A stretch of 64,000 nt of DNA from Massospora cicadina (lineage: Eukaryota; Entomophthoromycota; Entomophthoromycetes; Entomophthorales; Entomophthoraceae), in NCBI GenBank assembly GCA_022478985.1, contig JAKSZP010014446.1:186001-250000 (forward strand), in the 5' to 3' direction. A model generated the notes under the pieces. The model ran no database searches. It was given only the letters and a program-made list of their open reading frames with translations, and was not told the DNA's origin. Made by a program: the position numbers and the translations under genes. The first letter of the stretch is position 1. The number at the start of each line of letters is the position of its first letter. This document shows positions 10,241 to 21,847 of the stretch, piece after piece.

Positions 10241-11000
10241 TATGCTGACAAAGCTCCAATGGCTGAGTTGGTGAATTTCTAAAGAGCTCCCTTCTACTTC
10301 AGTCAATATAATGGGGCGGCAAACTTGATGATGTTTGGGAAAAGTCTTGGTAGTAGTTAATAGTTCTCAGAAAACTATGGTTCTCAGCTGCATTACATGA
10401 TACTGGCTAAGTGGAAATGCTTCCATCTTGGAAGAATCAGTGCGCTCTCCTTCCAGGTGAGATGATGTGTCCTAGAAGCTTCAGTTCACTAGAACCAAGC
10501 AATAATTTTAAAAATGGAATTTTGAGGCTTACTTCTTTAATTTGATATGGCACCTCTCCTAGGTCATGAAGTTTTGTTGGAATTTAGCGGACAAAATAGA
10601 TATGACATCAAGGTATTCAGTTAATCAATTTATAATTTACTGATTAGATAAACTATAATCTTAATTGTTTTAGGAACTTAAGTGATTCTGAAAAGCATTC
10701 AAGTGTATTCTTTTTGTCTGAATATAGCATCAAATGCTGCTTTGGAATGTATTCTACCTCAATCACCAGCTGTTAGTAGTTAGAGAAAAAATCAATATAT
10801 TTGTAAAATACCACGTGCCATATGGCATTGGAAATATCTAAAACATTGGTATTATATATGAATTTTCTTGAGAAATAATTCAGTGGATTGTAGTTGTGCT
10901 CAGATGGATTTTTTATTTGACAACTAAAATGGGAATGCCATGAGATACTGAAAATATAGATGAAGCCGCTGGCCAGCACCTTCTTGTTTCCATTTTGAAA
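10241..11000 (-). pseudogene. reverse transcriptase fragment, element D'
   Basis: Minus-strand translation gives SSELKLLGHIISPGRRA at about 10500-10450, the conserved Gypsy RT block (consensus xFLGHxxSxxG), followed by a thumb-like stretch. Upstream, at 11063-10773, ASGFIYIFSISWHSHFSCQI resembles the RT start (GFI-PS-SP--SPILFV) with frameshifts. YxDD is not recognisable. Entirely non-functional. Confidence 0.6.
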
Positions 11001-11479
11001 AGTTTCTGGATTTGAGTCACGTGGTAGGGCCACTGGTGATGGGGTTAGTGCTGCCAACGTCAATGAGGTGCAAATTAAGGGTTAGGAGGGGAGCATCTTT
11101 GTAATCATGACAAAAAACTTTTAAATTGTTTAAAGGGGTTAATTCAGTTTCACTTTTTGGCTATTATTAAAATGAGTTAGCAAAATAATATTTTTTTATT
11201 AACTTGCTACAAAGATAGGTAGACTTTTGTGTAAGACATTGGCTGGACTCAAGGTTTGAAAAGGGTAACTTTCATTAGTTTAATTATTTTACATTTTCTT
11301 AAGCCATAGTTCTAGTATAAAACTCACATAAATCCTGAAATTTTAGGGCCTATTGTGAAATAAATAACTAGAAGTGGTTGTGGACAAAAACTACGATATC
11401 AGTTTAGCATATATTACTTAGTATCTCTACAAGAAGGGTGAACACTTGACCACAACAAGCTTGCTGAGTCCCCTCATCA

Positions 11480-13240
11480 ATCACGAATGTTATGTCCCTC
11501 TGAAGGATGTTTTCATACCTGATGTCCAAAAAATTAGATGGTAACAAATATTTTCTAACCAGTTCATGTCAAATTTATTTTAATGGTGTATACAAAAAGG
11601 GACCCAATTGTTATGGGACCCTAAAGTTGGTTAGTAGCAATTCTTGTTTTGGGCTCCTAAATCAAGGTTAAGAAAGTCATATCTTAATGAAGTCTTGGTG
11701 TAATGTGGGTCTGGTTTTGCACAGATATTTGAGGGTTACTAGGATAGTCATATCATCCAAAAAATAATGTAACTGAGATCCCTTGGGTTGATATAACGTT
11801 GAGTTAGGTTCTGGAATAATGATTTGCTGTGGTATGCAAAATTTTGTATTGGCTGTTTCTTCAATACTGTGTGAGTTTATGAAGGGATAACTGCTGTAGT
11901 CGCAATGCTTAGTTTGTGTTAAGGCTTTATGTTTAAAATGGCCTTCTTGGCAGATTTGAGTGAGTGCAGAGGACTTTTATGTCTTTTCCTTGGCGTATTA
12001 TATCTTCCATCAGGATAGCATAAAATTTGTCAATTGTTATATCTACTCTTTATCAAATAATGTTTTTTTGTTTTCTTTGTTAGTTCATAATAGTTATTGC
12101 TGTTAGATTCATTGTTTGCATTTTGAGGTAATATCTCTGCCAGAAGGATATAATGGGCTTGGTATGATTCTTGTAGCACTACTGGATATTGATTTTTTTG
12201 AAAAGGTCTGTTTCTCTATACTGGAATTGGTTCAGTGTATGTGTGCTGATATTGCCTCAGTTTCATTTTGTAGTAGTCATCTTGCGCTTGAGCAGTGTAG
12301 GGCGTGCATACAACTGTCAGTGCTCATTACTGCTGATCCTTATGGCACCAACAATAAGTGTAAAGGTTTTGGATTGATTCAAGTTTTCCTGCCCTAGGAT
12401 AGGAGGTACTCATGTTTACTTAAAATTTACTCAATCAAGGCATCAACAAATTAGGTGGACCAATTTTCACCACCAGAAATGGTTCTTACACCGCTCAAAT
12501 TATGATCAGGTTTGATGCAGTTGTAGCATAAGCATTGCTTAATGTAAGTCTTCCCTAGACAACATTGTGAGATGATGCACCTGCTCTGAAATGGCGTTAA
12601 TCTGTGCAGTAAACTAGGAGGGAGAACTGATCATGTATTTTTAAGAATAGTTCAATTTCTTGCTCTTCTACATCTATAAAATCTTTCTAGTTCTCAAGTC
12701 ATTCAGCTGACAGCTGGCTATGTGTGCATATTGGCAACAAATTTCAAAATACATGATTTGCACACGATTGGTGCACTATGAGTAGAGCATTAATTGCGTT
12801 ACTTATAAGCGCATCCAAAAAACTATTTTAACAACTGTTGATCCATATTGTTGCAAGATAATTTTCCTTACTAGTGATATAGTCCTAAAAGGTCTTTGAA
12901 CTCGTTAGAGACTGGTTGACATTGTCATAGACATTAGTCACATTTGGTATAATCATTAACAAAGTTGCTTATTCATTATTTAGAATTAGCATGAAAACAT
13001 TCTTGTTAATCATCTCAGGTGTCAAATATAAAGGGTTGGTGCTATGAAATTTTAGCTGCTCCAGTGAAGAGACTTGGAACTTTATGGACACCGTTGGGTG
13101 TATAATTTGTATTCATCTTGTAATGAGTTGGAGGCCTCCAGCTACATTCAATGGGGATCATTAAACTTCTCAACATTTTCTGTGTTTGAGTTGCAAAAGC
13201 GTTGAAGTTATGGTCTAGATTTGGTAGGCGTTCTTTTGGG
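11480..13240 (-). pseudogene. gag and protease traces, element D'
   Basis: At 12530-12489 the minus strand reads CYNCIKPDHNLSGV, a CCHC zinc knuckle whose last Cys is replaced. At about 11577-11537 it reads DMNWLENICYHLIFW, matching the end of Gypsy protease (consensus LGMNWLxxxxPxIDW). The rest of the 1.7 kb shows only scattered short frames. Plus-strand frames such as 12116-12397 have no support. Confidence 0.5.
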
Positions 13241-13243
13241 TTT

Positions 13244-13851
13244 TGTTGATTTCTTTGAAGGTTGGAAATTTTAAGGAAACTTATATTTCTAGTTACATTC
13301 AGCTTCAGCTAGAATCTCTTAGGGCTGCTGTGCTCCTAAGGCAATCTCTCAATTGAAATACGTCATTGAGGCTGATCTTTTTGCTTCTAACAGGCGATAT
13401 CTCAGTAAAAATGTGAGAAAAATCTCTAGTATAACGACTAGGAAATGCTGATGTTTTTATATTTATCAGAATTTGGGGATATTTATAGGGCTATGTGGGA
13501 CTTGGGATTGCTTAGGTAGACCTTATGAGAGAATTGGAATCAAGTGGGGCAATGAGATGTCCTTATTGGCGCAGTAAAATGCAAAGGGTTTTGGCGTACT
13601 CAGTCCTTCATGGTTGTGGCAGAAATATATAGTGACCTCTGAAAGGAAAGGTCTTTGCCAAGTGAATCAGAGGCTTTTTCAGATAAATTGGCAGATTCAG
13701 AAAGTGTTTGTGATTCTAGATGCTACTTTAGGAGCTCATTATCCTTACTAATTTTGATATATCTCAAATCAGCAGAGCTTCACTGATCATATTGCAAATC
13801 AGTTAAAATTTAAATCTTGCAATATCAACGCAATTACTATTATCCCTGACA
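13244..13851 (-). repeat. 3' LTR of element D
   Basis: It aligns over its length with 20627-21231 (for example GCTGTGCTCCTAAGGCAATCTCTCAA and CCTTATGAGAGAAT, each with few changes). Minus-strand ends are TGTCAGGGATA and AAATCAACA. A minus-strand TATA box CCCTATAAATATCCC lies around 13475-13490. The polypurine tract is directly to its right. Confidence 0.9.
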
Positions 13852-13864
13852 ATGCCCCCCTCAA
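13852..13864 (-). promoter_or_regulatory. polypurine tract, element D
   Basis: Minus-strand CTTGAGGGGGGCAT immediately before the LTR start TGTCAGGG. It primes plus-strand DNA synthesis in LTR elements. Element B has the similar AAAGGGGGCAA in the same place. Confidence 0.8.
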
Positions 13865-13989
13865 GATCTTGCCAAGGAGGACCTAAATCCAGAGAAACCT
13901 GTCATAATCTCAATTCATGACAGAGCCTGATTTGACAGAGGCAAAGAATATTTAATTCCTCATTGATAGATCACTTGATAAGAGCCTGA

Positions 13990-16031
13990 CCATAAAGTCA
14001 AGTTTGTGGAACCATCCTCCATCATGGTGATGAGAGAACAAGATGAGGTATCTTGATTGTTATTCAGACAAAATTAGTTTTTGGGAATTGCTTCATTCAG
14101 CTTCTCTTCTAGTTATAGTTCCCATCGTCTTTGCAGCTAAATCTTGTACCTGAAACAGTTTATTGGCCAGCCTTTGCATCACAGGTTTAGTATCAGGCAT
14201 AGAAGTTTCTAATATGGGCTGTAGGCTTGAGAGCAGAATTAGCTCTCCTCCATAAAGGGCTTAAAAAGGGAACATCTGGATAGTTTAATGGTAACTGACA
14301 TGAAACGCTAGTTGAGCCACTGGCAGCTATTCATTCCTTAATGAAGAGTCAGATTGAGCCATCTTTTAAAGGATTGTGACTAGCATGCCATTCTCACATT
14401 CTACAGCCCCATTGGTAGAAGAATGGTAGGGTGCTGTAAAAGAGTGAAAGGTTCCCATCAGCGAATTGAGTAGAGACTACCTAAGAACAAAGTTGGAACC
14501 TAGAACTTTTTAACTACTGCTCACTGTAGTCTTGAACTTACTGCACAGGTTCTTATGTGAGTTGTAATAGCAATAATAATTATTATAGTTGATTATAAAT
14601 AAATTCATGGATTTTTGCAATAAAGAAAACTAACACCTTAGTTAAATCTTCACCCAAAACGGAGTACTGCTGTCTCCAACGCGCTCTACTGATCTTGAAG
14701 ATTTTGATGAACTGAAGGAACTTTTCCCTCTGAGCTTTCCTATAGATGGGACTTGATATTGAAACTTAATCTAACTTTAGGTTCATAGGTTCCCAGCTAA
14801 TCTCTTGACGCAGGAGCCTGAAGAACTAAGAACATAATTCAAAAGCCAAAGGATCATATTCCTTCCTAACTATACTCTCAAGAGTTAATTACAACAAACG
14901 TAAAAACAGGATAGATGGTAAAGTTTAGATTAGGAACTAATATATATTAGAAAATGCTGGGGTTTTTATAGGCAAAAAGCAGACAACTTTTCGGACGGCT
15001 CAATGAAAATCAACTGATTGTTCTCCTGAAATTTTTGATTCTTAGGATTAACTTCTAAATAATGATGGAACCCTTCACCTTGATGATCCTAAGTAATGTA
15101 ACCTTTTATAGATCGGCAGCCATCCCTCTGTGTCAGGAATAACACAGATGTTATAGTGTCTGTGTTGCATGGTTATGAATACTAACTATCGCCAAAACAA
15201 GCGTTAAAATGCTTCAGTGGTTTTGTAAAATGACCTATTCATTCAGCGCCTCTGCTTGAACAGTATGTCAAGGAAATCCAACTATTGGCTATCAAGCCCT
15301 TATCAAAATACTCATTTAAGACTGTTAGAAATGATCCCTGCTGAAGCATTAATTAAACCAATCATTGGATATTATCCTTTGGTTAATTATGACTGATAAT
15401 TTAGTCAGCAACCATCGCCCAACAATAGATTGCTTACTAACAATCTTTAGAATTGCTTAATCTGCAAGTGAGATGGAATATGGTCAACCAAAATTTCAAC
15501 ACTACTATTTATAGAGAGCAGAACCTTGGGACTACCTTGGAAAGTGAAATCCTGTTTAGTAAGAAGGAGGTAATTTTTTCAGATGTGGGCGAGGCAGCAA
15601 AGATGGCTTCCACCCATTTTATAAAGTGATTAACCGCTAAGATGTTATAGCAATGGCCATACATCGCCATAGGCAAATGGCCAATAACATTGATAATAAC
15701 CATGGCGAATGGGGTTGTGGGACTAGTGACCAGGAGTTTTTAAGTCAGATTCTGAGGCTTCTGGTTAACACACATGAAGAAGGTATCAATGACGACTTTG
15801 ATAGATTCAATCATCCTATCCCATACCAATAACAAAGTTCTCTCAGCCATTAATGGTCTTCCTTACAGCTACATGGCCTACAGTCATGTAAACATCCGGG
15901 GCATATTTTGTATTGGCAAAAGGTTGGACACATGGTATCCAAGATGACCTAAATTGCTTAGAGAATAGTCCATTATCAGCCTGAGTATGTTCTGTCATTT
16001 TCTTTAATTGGTGTTGATTCAGAGCTCTCAA
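13990..16031 (-). pseudogene. integrase, element D, split by a solo LTR
   Basis: The minus frame 16031-15843 covers the N-terminal part with GHVAVRKT. The frame 15703-15509 gives VIGHLPMAMYGHCYNILAVNHFIKWVEA then PTSEKITSFLL, the DDE core (the usual catalytic D in DxxGP is V-IGHLP here). The core breaks just after VPRFCSL near the second catalytic region and resumes at about 14500 as LGSNFVLR, then FTAPYHSSTNGAVECENG, where E is the third catalytic residue. The gap is the 984-bp insertion at 14518-15501. Joining across it gives an order that matches the family. Stops are frequent elsewhere. Confidence 0.85.
14518..15501 (-). mobile_element. solo LTR inserted in element D integrase
   Basis: A 984-bp TG...CA unit: TGCTCACTGTAG at the left and AAATTTCAACA at the right on the plus strand. 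It is flanked by CTAC at 14514-14517 and 15502-15505 (or ACTAC if one base is shared with the LTR end). Read on the minus strand it starts TGTTGAAATTTTGG, like the lineage-1 LTRs of E and F, and has a TATA box CCTATAAAAACCCC around 14960. It contains no coding trace, so the internal region was probably lost by LTR-LTR recombination. Confidence 0.8.
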
Positions 16032-16059
16032 CTCCAGTCCTCCAGTCTCACAATAAGTT

Positions 16060-16520
16060 CATAGACTTAATCTTTTTCAGAAGCATAGAGAGTTAGTATG
16101 GGAAGCCAGGATAATCTGTCAGCGTTTTTATGCATCATGCCACATAGTAGATAAATGAGAAATCGAAACTCTGCATTTTAAGAGCCCTTTGAGCCAAACA
16201 TCCTTTAGATCTTCATCTGTTTTGGCCACCATAGGGATGCATGGTACGTCACTTGGGTGATAGGGTTCCTATAAAGGAAGGGATAAAAGTAAATGATGGC
16301 CAGCAGGACATCCAGACATTCATGTTCAGTTATGATGTAGTTTCTCTCCACCAAAGTTAAAGTCTTACTGAAGTAAGCAGTAGGGTGATCAACTTGATTT
16401 GTATCTAGCTGAGCCAGAATAGCCCCACAGCCACTTCGCTAGTGTCATTAAAGAGGATGAGAGGTACATAAAATTTTAAGTGCACTAATATTGGAGCAGT
16501 AGAAAGAGCCTTTCTTAGAA
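16060..16520 (-). pseudogene. RNase H domain, element D
   Basis: Minus-strand translation around 16410-16290 gives HPTAYFSKTLTLVERNYIITEHE with CLDVLLAI after it, the standard Gypsy RNase H block and quite well preserved. It lies between RT and integrase. Confidence 0.8.
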
Positions 16521-16539
16521 CATAAAAGGCCTGCTGTTG

Positions 16540-17320
16540 GGATTAGACATCAGATCGGGACTTCTTTATGAAGTAGATAGGTTAGTGGATTAAAACTTTA
16601 GCAAAATGAGGAGCAAATTGTTGATAATACCTGAACTTTCCAAGAAAGACCTGTATATCACACAAACTGCTCAGCCAAGTCACTTTTTCAATAGCTTTAT
16701 CTTATCAGGTAGTGGCGAGATTTCCTCTTAGGTAACCTTATGCTTAAGGAACTCCATTTTAGTCTGAGAGAATCAGCATTTAGCTTGCTTCAACTTCAGT
16801 GAATCATAATGAAGACGTTCAAAAACCTCCTTTAGATGAGCTGGATGTTGATCAAAAGTCTGGGTGAATACCATCATAATATCCTCATAAACTAGTACAT
16901 ACAACATCTTCAAATATTTCAAGTAAGCAGTCTATCACTCTTTAAACGTTGTTGGAGTGCTGCATAGACCATGAGACATGTGAATGGGTTTAAACAACCC
17001 TTTGCTCGCTATAAGGGCACAGTTCTGCCTATCCTTCAGAACAAGCTTAATTTGAAATACCCACTGGCGAGATCCATTGCTGATAAAAACTGAGATCAGC
17101 TAAAAGTTGTAAGGAATCATCAATTCAGGATAGAGGGTAACTTCCCTTTTAAGTAATGGCATACAGCTGATGGTAATTTATTACCACCCGGTACCTCCCA
17201 TCCTTTGTCCTTACAATCAGAAAAGGCGAGGCCCTGGGACTTTGAGACAGTTTCAGAAATCTGGCGTCCAAGCGTTGCTTTAGTTCTTTCATAACCTAAG
17301 CTTCATTAACCTTAGACTTC
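16540..17320 (-). pseudogene. reverse transcriptase, element D (decayed)
   Basis: Minus-strand blocks in order: RTKDGRYRVVINYHQL (fingers), LASGYFKL, NPFTCLMVYAAPTTFKE, then LVYEDIMMVFTQTFDQH with LKEVFERL. The active site YxDD reads YED, one residue short, so it is inactive. RSFLESSGIINNLL (thumb, matching FLGKFRYYQQF) follows in another frame. At least three frameshifts. Confidence 0.85.
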
Positions 17321-17639
17321 TGGTAAGGTCAAGCACAGATCAGAGGGGCGTCACTGGTAAGCACCATGTGCTTCATCCCCTTCATCATTCCAAATTCGTC
17401 TGGCCCTATGGAAAAAGTACTGTCAATCCTCAATCAAGGCATCCGCCTGTTGTTTTTGCTCGGATGTGAGGGTTTCACCTATCTTTTCTTCAAGACAGCT
17501 ATTGTAGCACTTTTGTCAATGCCTAAGTCACACAACATTCAGCACCCACAAATGGACTCAAATGAACAGAAGGTAGAGTACAATCATACACAGCAGGATG
17601 GTTTCAAGTTGTTAGCATTGTTTGATATGTAAAGTTAAC

Positions 17640-17880
17640 CATCTAATTTAGTTAAAGGACCCCAGTAATCGGAATCTGCACCCCAGGGTAAGTAAGTGGC
17701 TCCCATATAGCCAGATTAGGATCTCCATGAATCTCTCTTAGATGTTCCGGTGGTATGGTAAGTTGAGGCCCAGTGTCCACTAGAAAAGAGACTTCAGAGA
17801 TATAATTACGCAGTTAATTATATACACAGGCATTACTTCCTGGGATTCTGCACTAGGAGGTGGTAATTTAGCCTTTGGTC
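17640..17880 (-). pseudogene. protease-RT linker with VDTGPQLT motif, element D
   Basis: The minus strand reads SFLVDTGPQLTIPPEHLREI, then DPNLAIWEPLTYPGVQIPI. The DTG looks like an aspartic-protease site, but a better protease match lies 500 bases upstream (18300-18060), and a comparable V-N-TG strand follows the real protease in element C. I therefore treat it as the linker domain. A second protease-like fold is the alternative. Confidence 0.5.
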
Positions 17881-18059
17881 CAACAACTAAGTATTCTAGG
17901 TTTTCGATGTGGTTTGGGTGCTCTAGTAAGCAACCTCTAGGCTTCCATTTTCCTCTTTTCTTAGGAAAACCTTTATGACTAAGGGGATGCAGTACCCCTA
18001 AAATAGAAACATTATAAGTCCTTATGACTTATTTAAGTATTGAATTCAACTAAGAATCA

Positions 18060-18300
18060 TGTGTTGATGAGAAGATCATATCCATCTTTCTCTTGCACAA
18101 TTGCATGGGAAGTCACTACCAGAGATTTAAATCAAAGCGGCAGGGAATAGTAGGCACCCAAAGAGCGAGTTTGATGCAGTCCTGCAGTCCCATAATCCAA
18201 TGTGAAGTTTATGATCTGGATCAATTTATTCATTTTACTAGTCATGATGATATGACTTTAACTGGAGACCCAGTATTGAATATGACTAAAATTTTCACTT
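18060..18300 (-). pseudogene. retropepsin-like aspartic protease, element D
   Basis: The minus strand reads ILVIFNTGSPVKVIS, where the family has an aspartic D-T/S-G; the Asp is Asn here. QEKDGYDLLINT follows about 65 codons later, matching the second conserved strand (YDILIG). It lies between gag and the linker. Confidence 0.65.
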
Positions 18301-18419
18301 TATGAACGATTAATTTTTCTGAAGTGACTTCAGCACAAAAATGAGGGATTGATTAAATTGATTTACTGGAATGAGAGGGCCAGAAAGAGCAGAGTAAGAA
18401 GATGTTAAACCATAATTTG

Positions 18420-20590
18420 AGATCAGAGAGTTTGGCACCTCCAATTCATTATACTTGGATAGAACTTAACATTTAGCGCTCATAGTGACATTAGGTTGAG
18501 ATTGAGGCGTGGCATTGTCAGCAGAGGGTGCCTCGCGCCTCAAGATGACTCTACTTTTACCAACTCATCAGCCTGCTTTTTTCAACAGGAACTTTCTTGA
18601 TGGCTATAGATTCCACTTTAAGAGTAAGGGTCACGATGTGGTTTAGATCTCTAAAATTGTCAAACTGCATTGAATATGGGCCAGTTTCTCTTATAAGATA
18701 GTTGGCGCACTTCTAGTTTAAGCTTTATTTATAGATACCTTAATATTGGAGATAGACTTATACTTTTTCTTGCCATTCTGAAAACAGAGAACAAGATTAG
18801 TACTGTGCTAAATAATGAGAGAACGGTGGCATTAGAGTCATATAGGGTAGCTCAGATGAAAGATGAAAATGACTGAGACTCATGGTAAATTCTTTCAGCA
18901 AAATCAATATTGGTTTCACAGCATTTGGGGCAAATCTGCATAAGGCCTGTTTATGGTTAGAAAAGTAGAGGTTAATTCCGAATCCTTTAGTAAGTGTATC
19001 CTTTATAGCTCTCAGGTAGTACATGTCTTTAAGTATGGCATCATGAAATTCTTTGCTTTTTCATCCATAAAGGTTTGAATGTGTTAACATTTATGACGAT
19101 CCATAGCCTGTTCAATTGCACCTTTATACACAAAAAGTCAAACATGTATAAGTTATGTGCCAGGTATGTACTTCTCTTTTTAGCTGGGTTATAAGCTTCC
19201 AATTGGTTTGGAGAACACATGGATGGCTGGAGAATTTGGTCGCTCAGATTCAGTGGGTTGTGATACCTAAGTCAGTAAGAGGTATAGCTTTATCAAATTG
19301 GTGACAAAACTCATCCATAATGCCATGGAGAGTAGTGTAGCAGTTGTTGACATGCATAAGTGTGGCCTTAGTGTCTAAATTTTGACATAGTAATTCAATC
19401 TCAGCGGATTGAAGGTACTACTGAGTGGAAGGAGGATCTTTTTTAGCATCAATGGTTTGGAGATTGGCATTCATCCGTTTGAGTTGAAAATCCACTTAGC
19501 CTAATAGTTAATTAGATATGCACATATTGCAGTAGTCTTTGCATAATCGTTATATAAGGAGATAAAGGTCAGATCTGAATTAAGAAGTGCCTCCACAATA
19601 GTCATCTTGTCTCCTCAGGCCACCAGTGGTAGTTGTAGCTCAAGAGTTTTAATCCAAGATTTATGGTTCTCATTGAAGGAAGGCCCAATTGGGGGAGAGG
19701 ATCCAGGAGGACCACGGGGACCTTCAGTCCAGGGGGTCCTTGTCCTTCTTCCTTTCCAAAAAGTCCAGTTTCTCCAGGAGACCCTTTTTAGATAATAACT
19801 TCCTGAATTGGCAGCATGGCAGTTTGTTTCTCAACTTCTGAATCATAGCAGTCAAGGTAACAATTTTAGAATCAATGTTTAGCAATTTTTAGCGATGTGG
19901 TCAATGAGGGTAGACAAAGCGAGGTCTACTCATTGGTTAATGTTGACAGCTGCATAGAATATCCATTGGGAAACTTCACTGTGCAGGTATTGACTTCAGC
20001 ATCATTTTGGGCTAGGTGACGTTATATTTTGTTAATTTCTTGGCAGTTGTACAAGATAACCTCACATTTTTCTCATCCAAAATATGACGTGGCTTCATAC
20101 AATTCAAAGAGCTGAGCGTGAATTTGATTAGAAAGCCCAAGTTGCCTTTGTATCTCCAAGTGACGTAAACCTGAAGTAGCTGTATTTAATGGTATAAAGT
20201 GATTTTAAAGTCAACCAAAGGTAGTATTCTGTTTAGGCTACTTTTACTTCATTGCCAGGAAGGTCAGTTAAGAAATGTAGATGTGTCAGGTTGCCAGCAA
20301 TCCAGACAGCGCATCTATGACTGGACCTTCCACCATAGGTAATAGGTCCATCCAGCAATGATGTGACAGTGTTAGTGACATCGCAGCCTGCATTTGATAA
20401 AGTGAATCATCTGGAGTGGAGTTAGTCAGTGTCATGGTTGCATTGAATTCAAGCTCTTGAGTGTGAGGTAGAGGAGTATCTGGATTATTGGTAATGACTC
20501 AATGAGTTATGCTCAAATTCTCCCCCATGTTAGGAGAGCTGTCATCACTGGAATTGTTCATCCAGAAGATAGGTCTTCAACAGGTAGCCT
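18420..20590 (-). pseudogene. gag region, element D (decayed)
   Basis: About 2.1 kb between primer site and protease. The frame 19024-18797 and neighbouring pieces are hydrophilic and helix-rich, as in a capsid, but no clean zinc knuckle could be seen. A collagen-like run lies at about 19795-19670. The frames are much more broken than in E or C, so domain limits are not given. Confidence 0.5.
19670..19795 (-). other. collagen-like Gly-X-Y run inside element D gag
   Basis: Minus-strand translation gives KGSPGETGLFGKEEGQGPPGL, then GPRGPPGSSPPIGPS after a one-base shift: about ten Gly-X-Y triplets. It is followed by SFNENHKSWIKTLELQL. The plus-strand frame 19607-19795 is the shadow of this. 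It could be a low-complexity linker in gag rather than a true triple helix. Confidence 0.55.
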
Positions 20591-20598
20591 CAGAAGGA

Positions 20599-20615
20599 CC
20601 TGGCAGAAAGCACCA
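20599..20615 (-). promoter_or_regulatory. primer binding site, element D
   Basis: Minus-strand TGGTGCTTTCTGCCAGG, 11 bases inside the LTR end. It starts with TGG and has the tRNA-like layout (discriminator, seven acceptor bases, then a C-starting T-stem on the complement). Confidence 0.7.
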
Positions 20616-20626
20616 ATTTCAGGAGC

Positions 20627-21231
20627 TGTTGATTTCTTTGAAGGTCAAAAATTTCAGAGGCTAATTAATTTATTAGTTGAATGTATCTCCAGTGGGAATC
20701 TCTTAAGGCTTCTGTGCTTCTAAGGCAATCTCTCAACAGAATTACGTCATTGAGGCTACTTTGTTTACTTTGACATGTAAAGTCTCTGTAAAATCATGCA
20801 GAAAAAACTCTAGTATAGCAACTAGGCAAAACTGAAGGAATTTTATTGATCAGAAATTAGGGATAAAAGTATGCCATGTGAGGCTTGTATTACTTAGAGA
20901 GACCTTATGAGAGAATCAGGATCAAGTGAGGTAAGTAGTCTCCTGATTAGCGTGGCATTATACAAAGGCCTTTGATGTACTTTGTACTTCTGGGCCGCAG
21001 TGCAGTTTTAAGTGATTTTTGAAAGGCAAGATTTTTACCAGGTGAATCAGCGCCTTTGTCATGCAAATTGGCAGATTCAGGAAGAGTTTAGGATTCTGTA
21101 AGCTCTTTTAGGTGTTCATTATCCTTATCAATTTTGATATTTCAAAAATTGGTAGCGATCCACTAGTCAAATTTGTAAACTAGTAAGCGCGCAAATATAG
21201 CCCATATCAGCGTGATTTTTAATCCCTGACA
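20627..21231 (-). repeat. 5' LTR of element D
   Basis: Partner of 13244-13851. It begins TGTTGATTTCTTTGAAGGTC and ends AATCCCTGACA on the plus strand. The two copies differ by many substitutions and small gaps, so the insertion is old. Confidence 0.9.
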
Positions 21232-21489
21232 CGTTCTAAATAAAATACCTGTCAGAATTATTGATATGTTATGTAGGTAGAAAATTACAATGTATTCCAT
21301 GATGAGTTACTGATATGGCAGAAAAGTCATCTTAGATCTCCAGTTCATGGGTCCTACTTTCATTGTTTGTCATCCTGGATGTTTATATGTGTTAAACTAA
21401 CAGACAAAACTTTTATTATGTTAAATAAAATTAAAATTCAAAATCGATTTGAGCTCTATATTTAGTCACTTTATTTAAAATACTATTGA

Positions 21490-21560
21490 GGGGTTTGTAT
21501 ACCCGTTACTAGGGCTTTCAAAGCCCATAACATTCTAGGATCATTGGCGGAACTCAAACT
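21490..21560 (-). repeat. tRNA-Ser-like relic
   Basis: On the minus strand GGGCTTTGAAAGCCC forms a 4-bp stem with the 7-base loop TTTGAAA, resembling the anticodon arm of a serine UGA tRNA. GGGTATACAAACCC forms a second arm. A D-arm-like TAGAATGTTATGG lies upstream. The acceptor stem does not pair, so it is a pseudogene or SINE head. Confidence 0.3.
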
Positions 21561-21689
21561 AAAATCTACTATTCTCAAACAGTTAAATAGATAGGCTTGA
21601 CAAATGTTGTTAAATTGCTAAATTGTTTTATAATTTTCTAACCCTAATGAAATAAACAGTGATTATTGAACATTTAATCAGAACGTGTA

Positions 21690-21845
21690 GACTTAAATTT
21701 AATAAAATTACCCAATTCATACATTGATGGTTAAAGGGTTTGGGAAGATTATATTTCTCAATTTGGATAAAAAAGAGCAAATGGTGTCTTAAAGCCATAA
21801 GTTAGCAGATCTTGCGCACCACACTAATTAAAACTCTAAAACGCA
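21690..21845 (+). repeat. dispersed repeat, copy 1
   Basis: It shares with 37280-37440 the ordered blocks TGATGGTTAAAGGGTTTG, AGATTATATTTCTCAAT, GGTGTC and GATCTTGCGCACCAC...ATTAAAACT. The first block resembles a tRNA box B. It runs right up to the LTR of F at 21848. Confidence 0.5.
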
Positions 21846-21847
21846 GT

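Larger units (their letters stand above)
9840..13243 (-). mobile_element. Element D': very decayed Gypsy of a different clade
   Basis: On the minus strand there is a zinc knuckle (12530-12489), then a protease C-terminus (11577-11537), then an RT fragment (11000-10241): the Gypsy gag-pol order. Sequence details (MNWLE, HIISPGR) differ from lineages 1 and 2. No LTR of its own was found; element D abuts it at 13244 and may have inserted into its gag region. Confidence 0.6.
13244..21231 (-). mobile_element. Element D: Ty3/Gypsy retrotransposon, lineage 2, with both LTRs
   Basis: Two LTRs of 608 and 605 bp in the same orientation flank, on the minus strand, a primer site, gag with a collagen-like run, protease, linker, RT, RNase H, integrase and polypurine tract. 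The ends are TGTCAGGG...ATCAACA. The 5-bp flanks (GGTTT left, CGTTC right) do not match, so the target duplication has decayed or the ends are slightly off. A 984-bp solo LTR splits integrase. Confidence 0.9.
21232..21847. other. spacer between D and F
   Basis: No gene is seen. It contains a tRNA-like relic (21490-21560, minus) and a repeat shared with 37280-37440 (here 21690-21845). Confidence 0.5.

Noticed and set aside
12116..12397. 93-codon plus-strand ORF in element D'
   Set aside because: It lies antisense to a recognisable gag/zinc-knuckle trace and shows no domain; an overlapping second plus frame is equally open.
17760..17790. DTG in element D as the protease active site
   Set aside because: A better protease match (NTGSPVKVIS plus YDLLINT) lies upstream next to gag, and elements C and B have a similar strand after their own protease; treated as linker.
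19607..19795. Plus-strand ORF with Gly/Pro-rich stretch
   Set aside because: The Gly-X-Y periodicity is on the minus strand, in the sense of element D gag; the plus frame is its complement.
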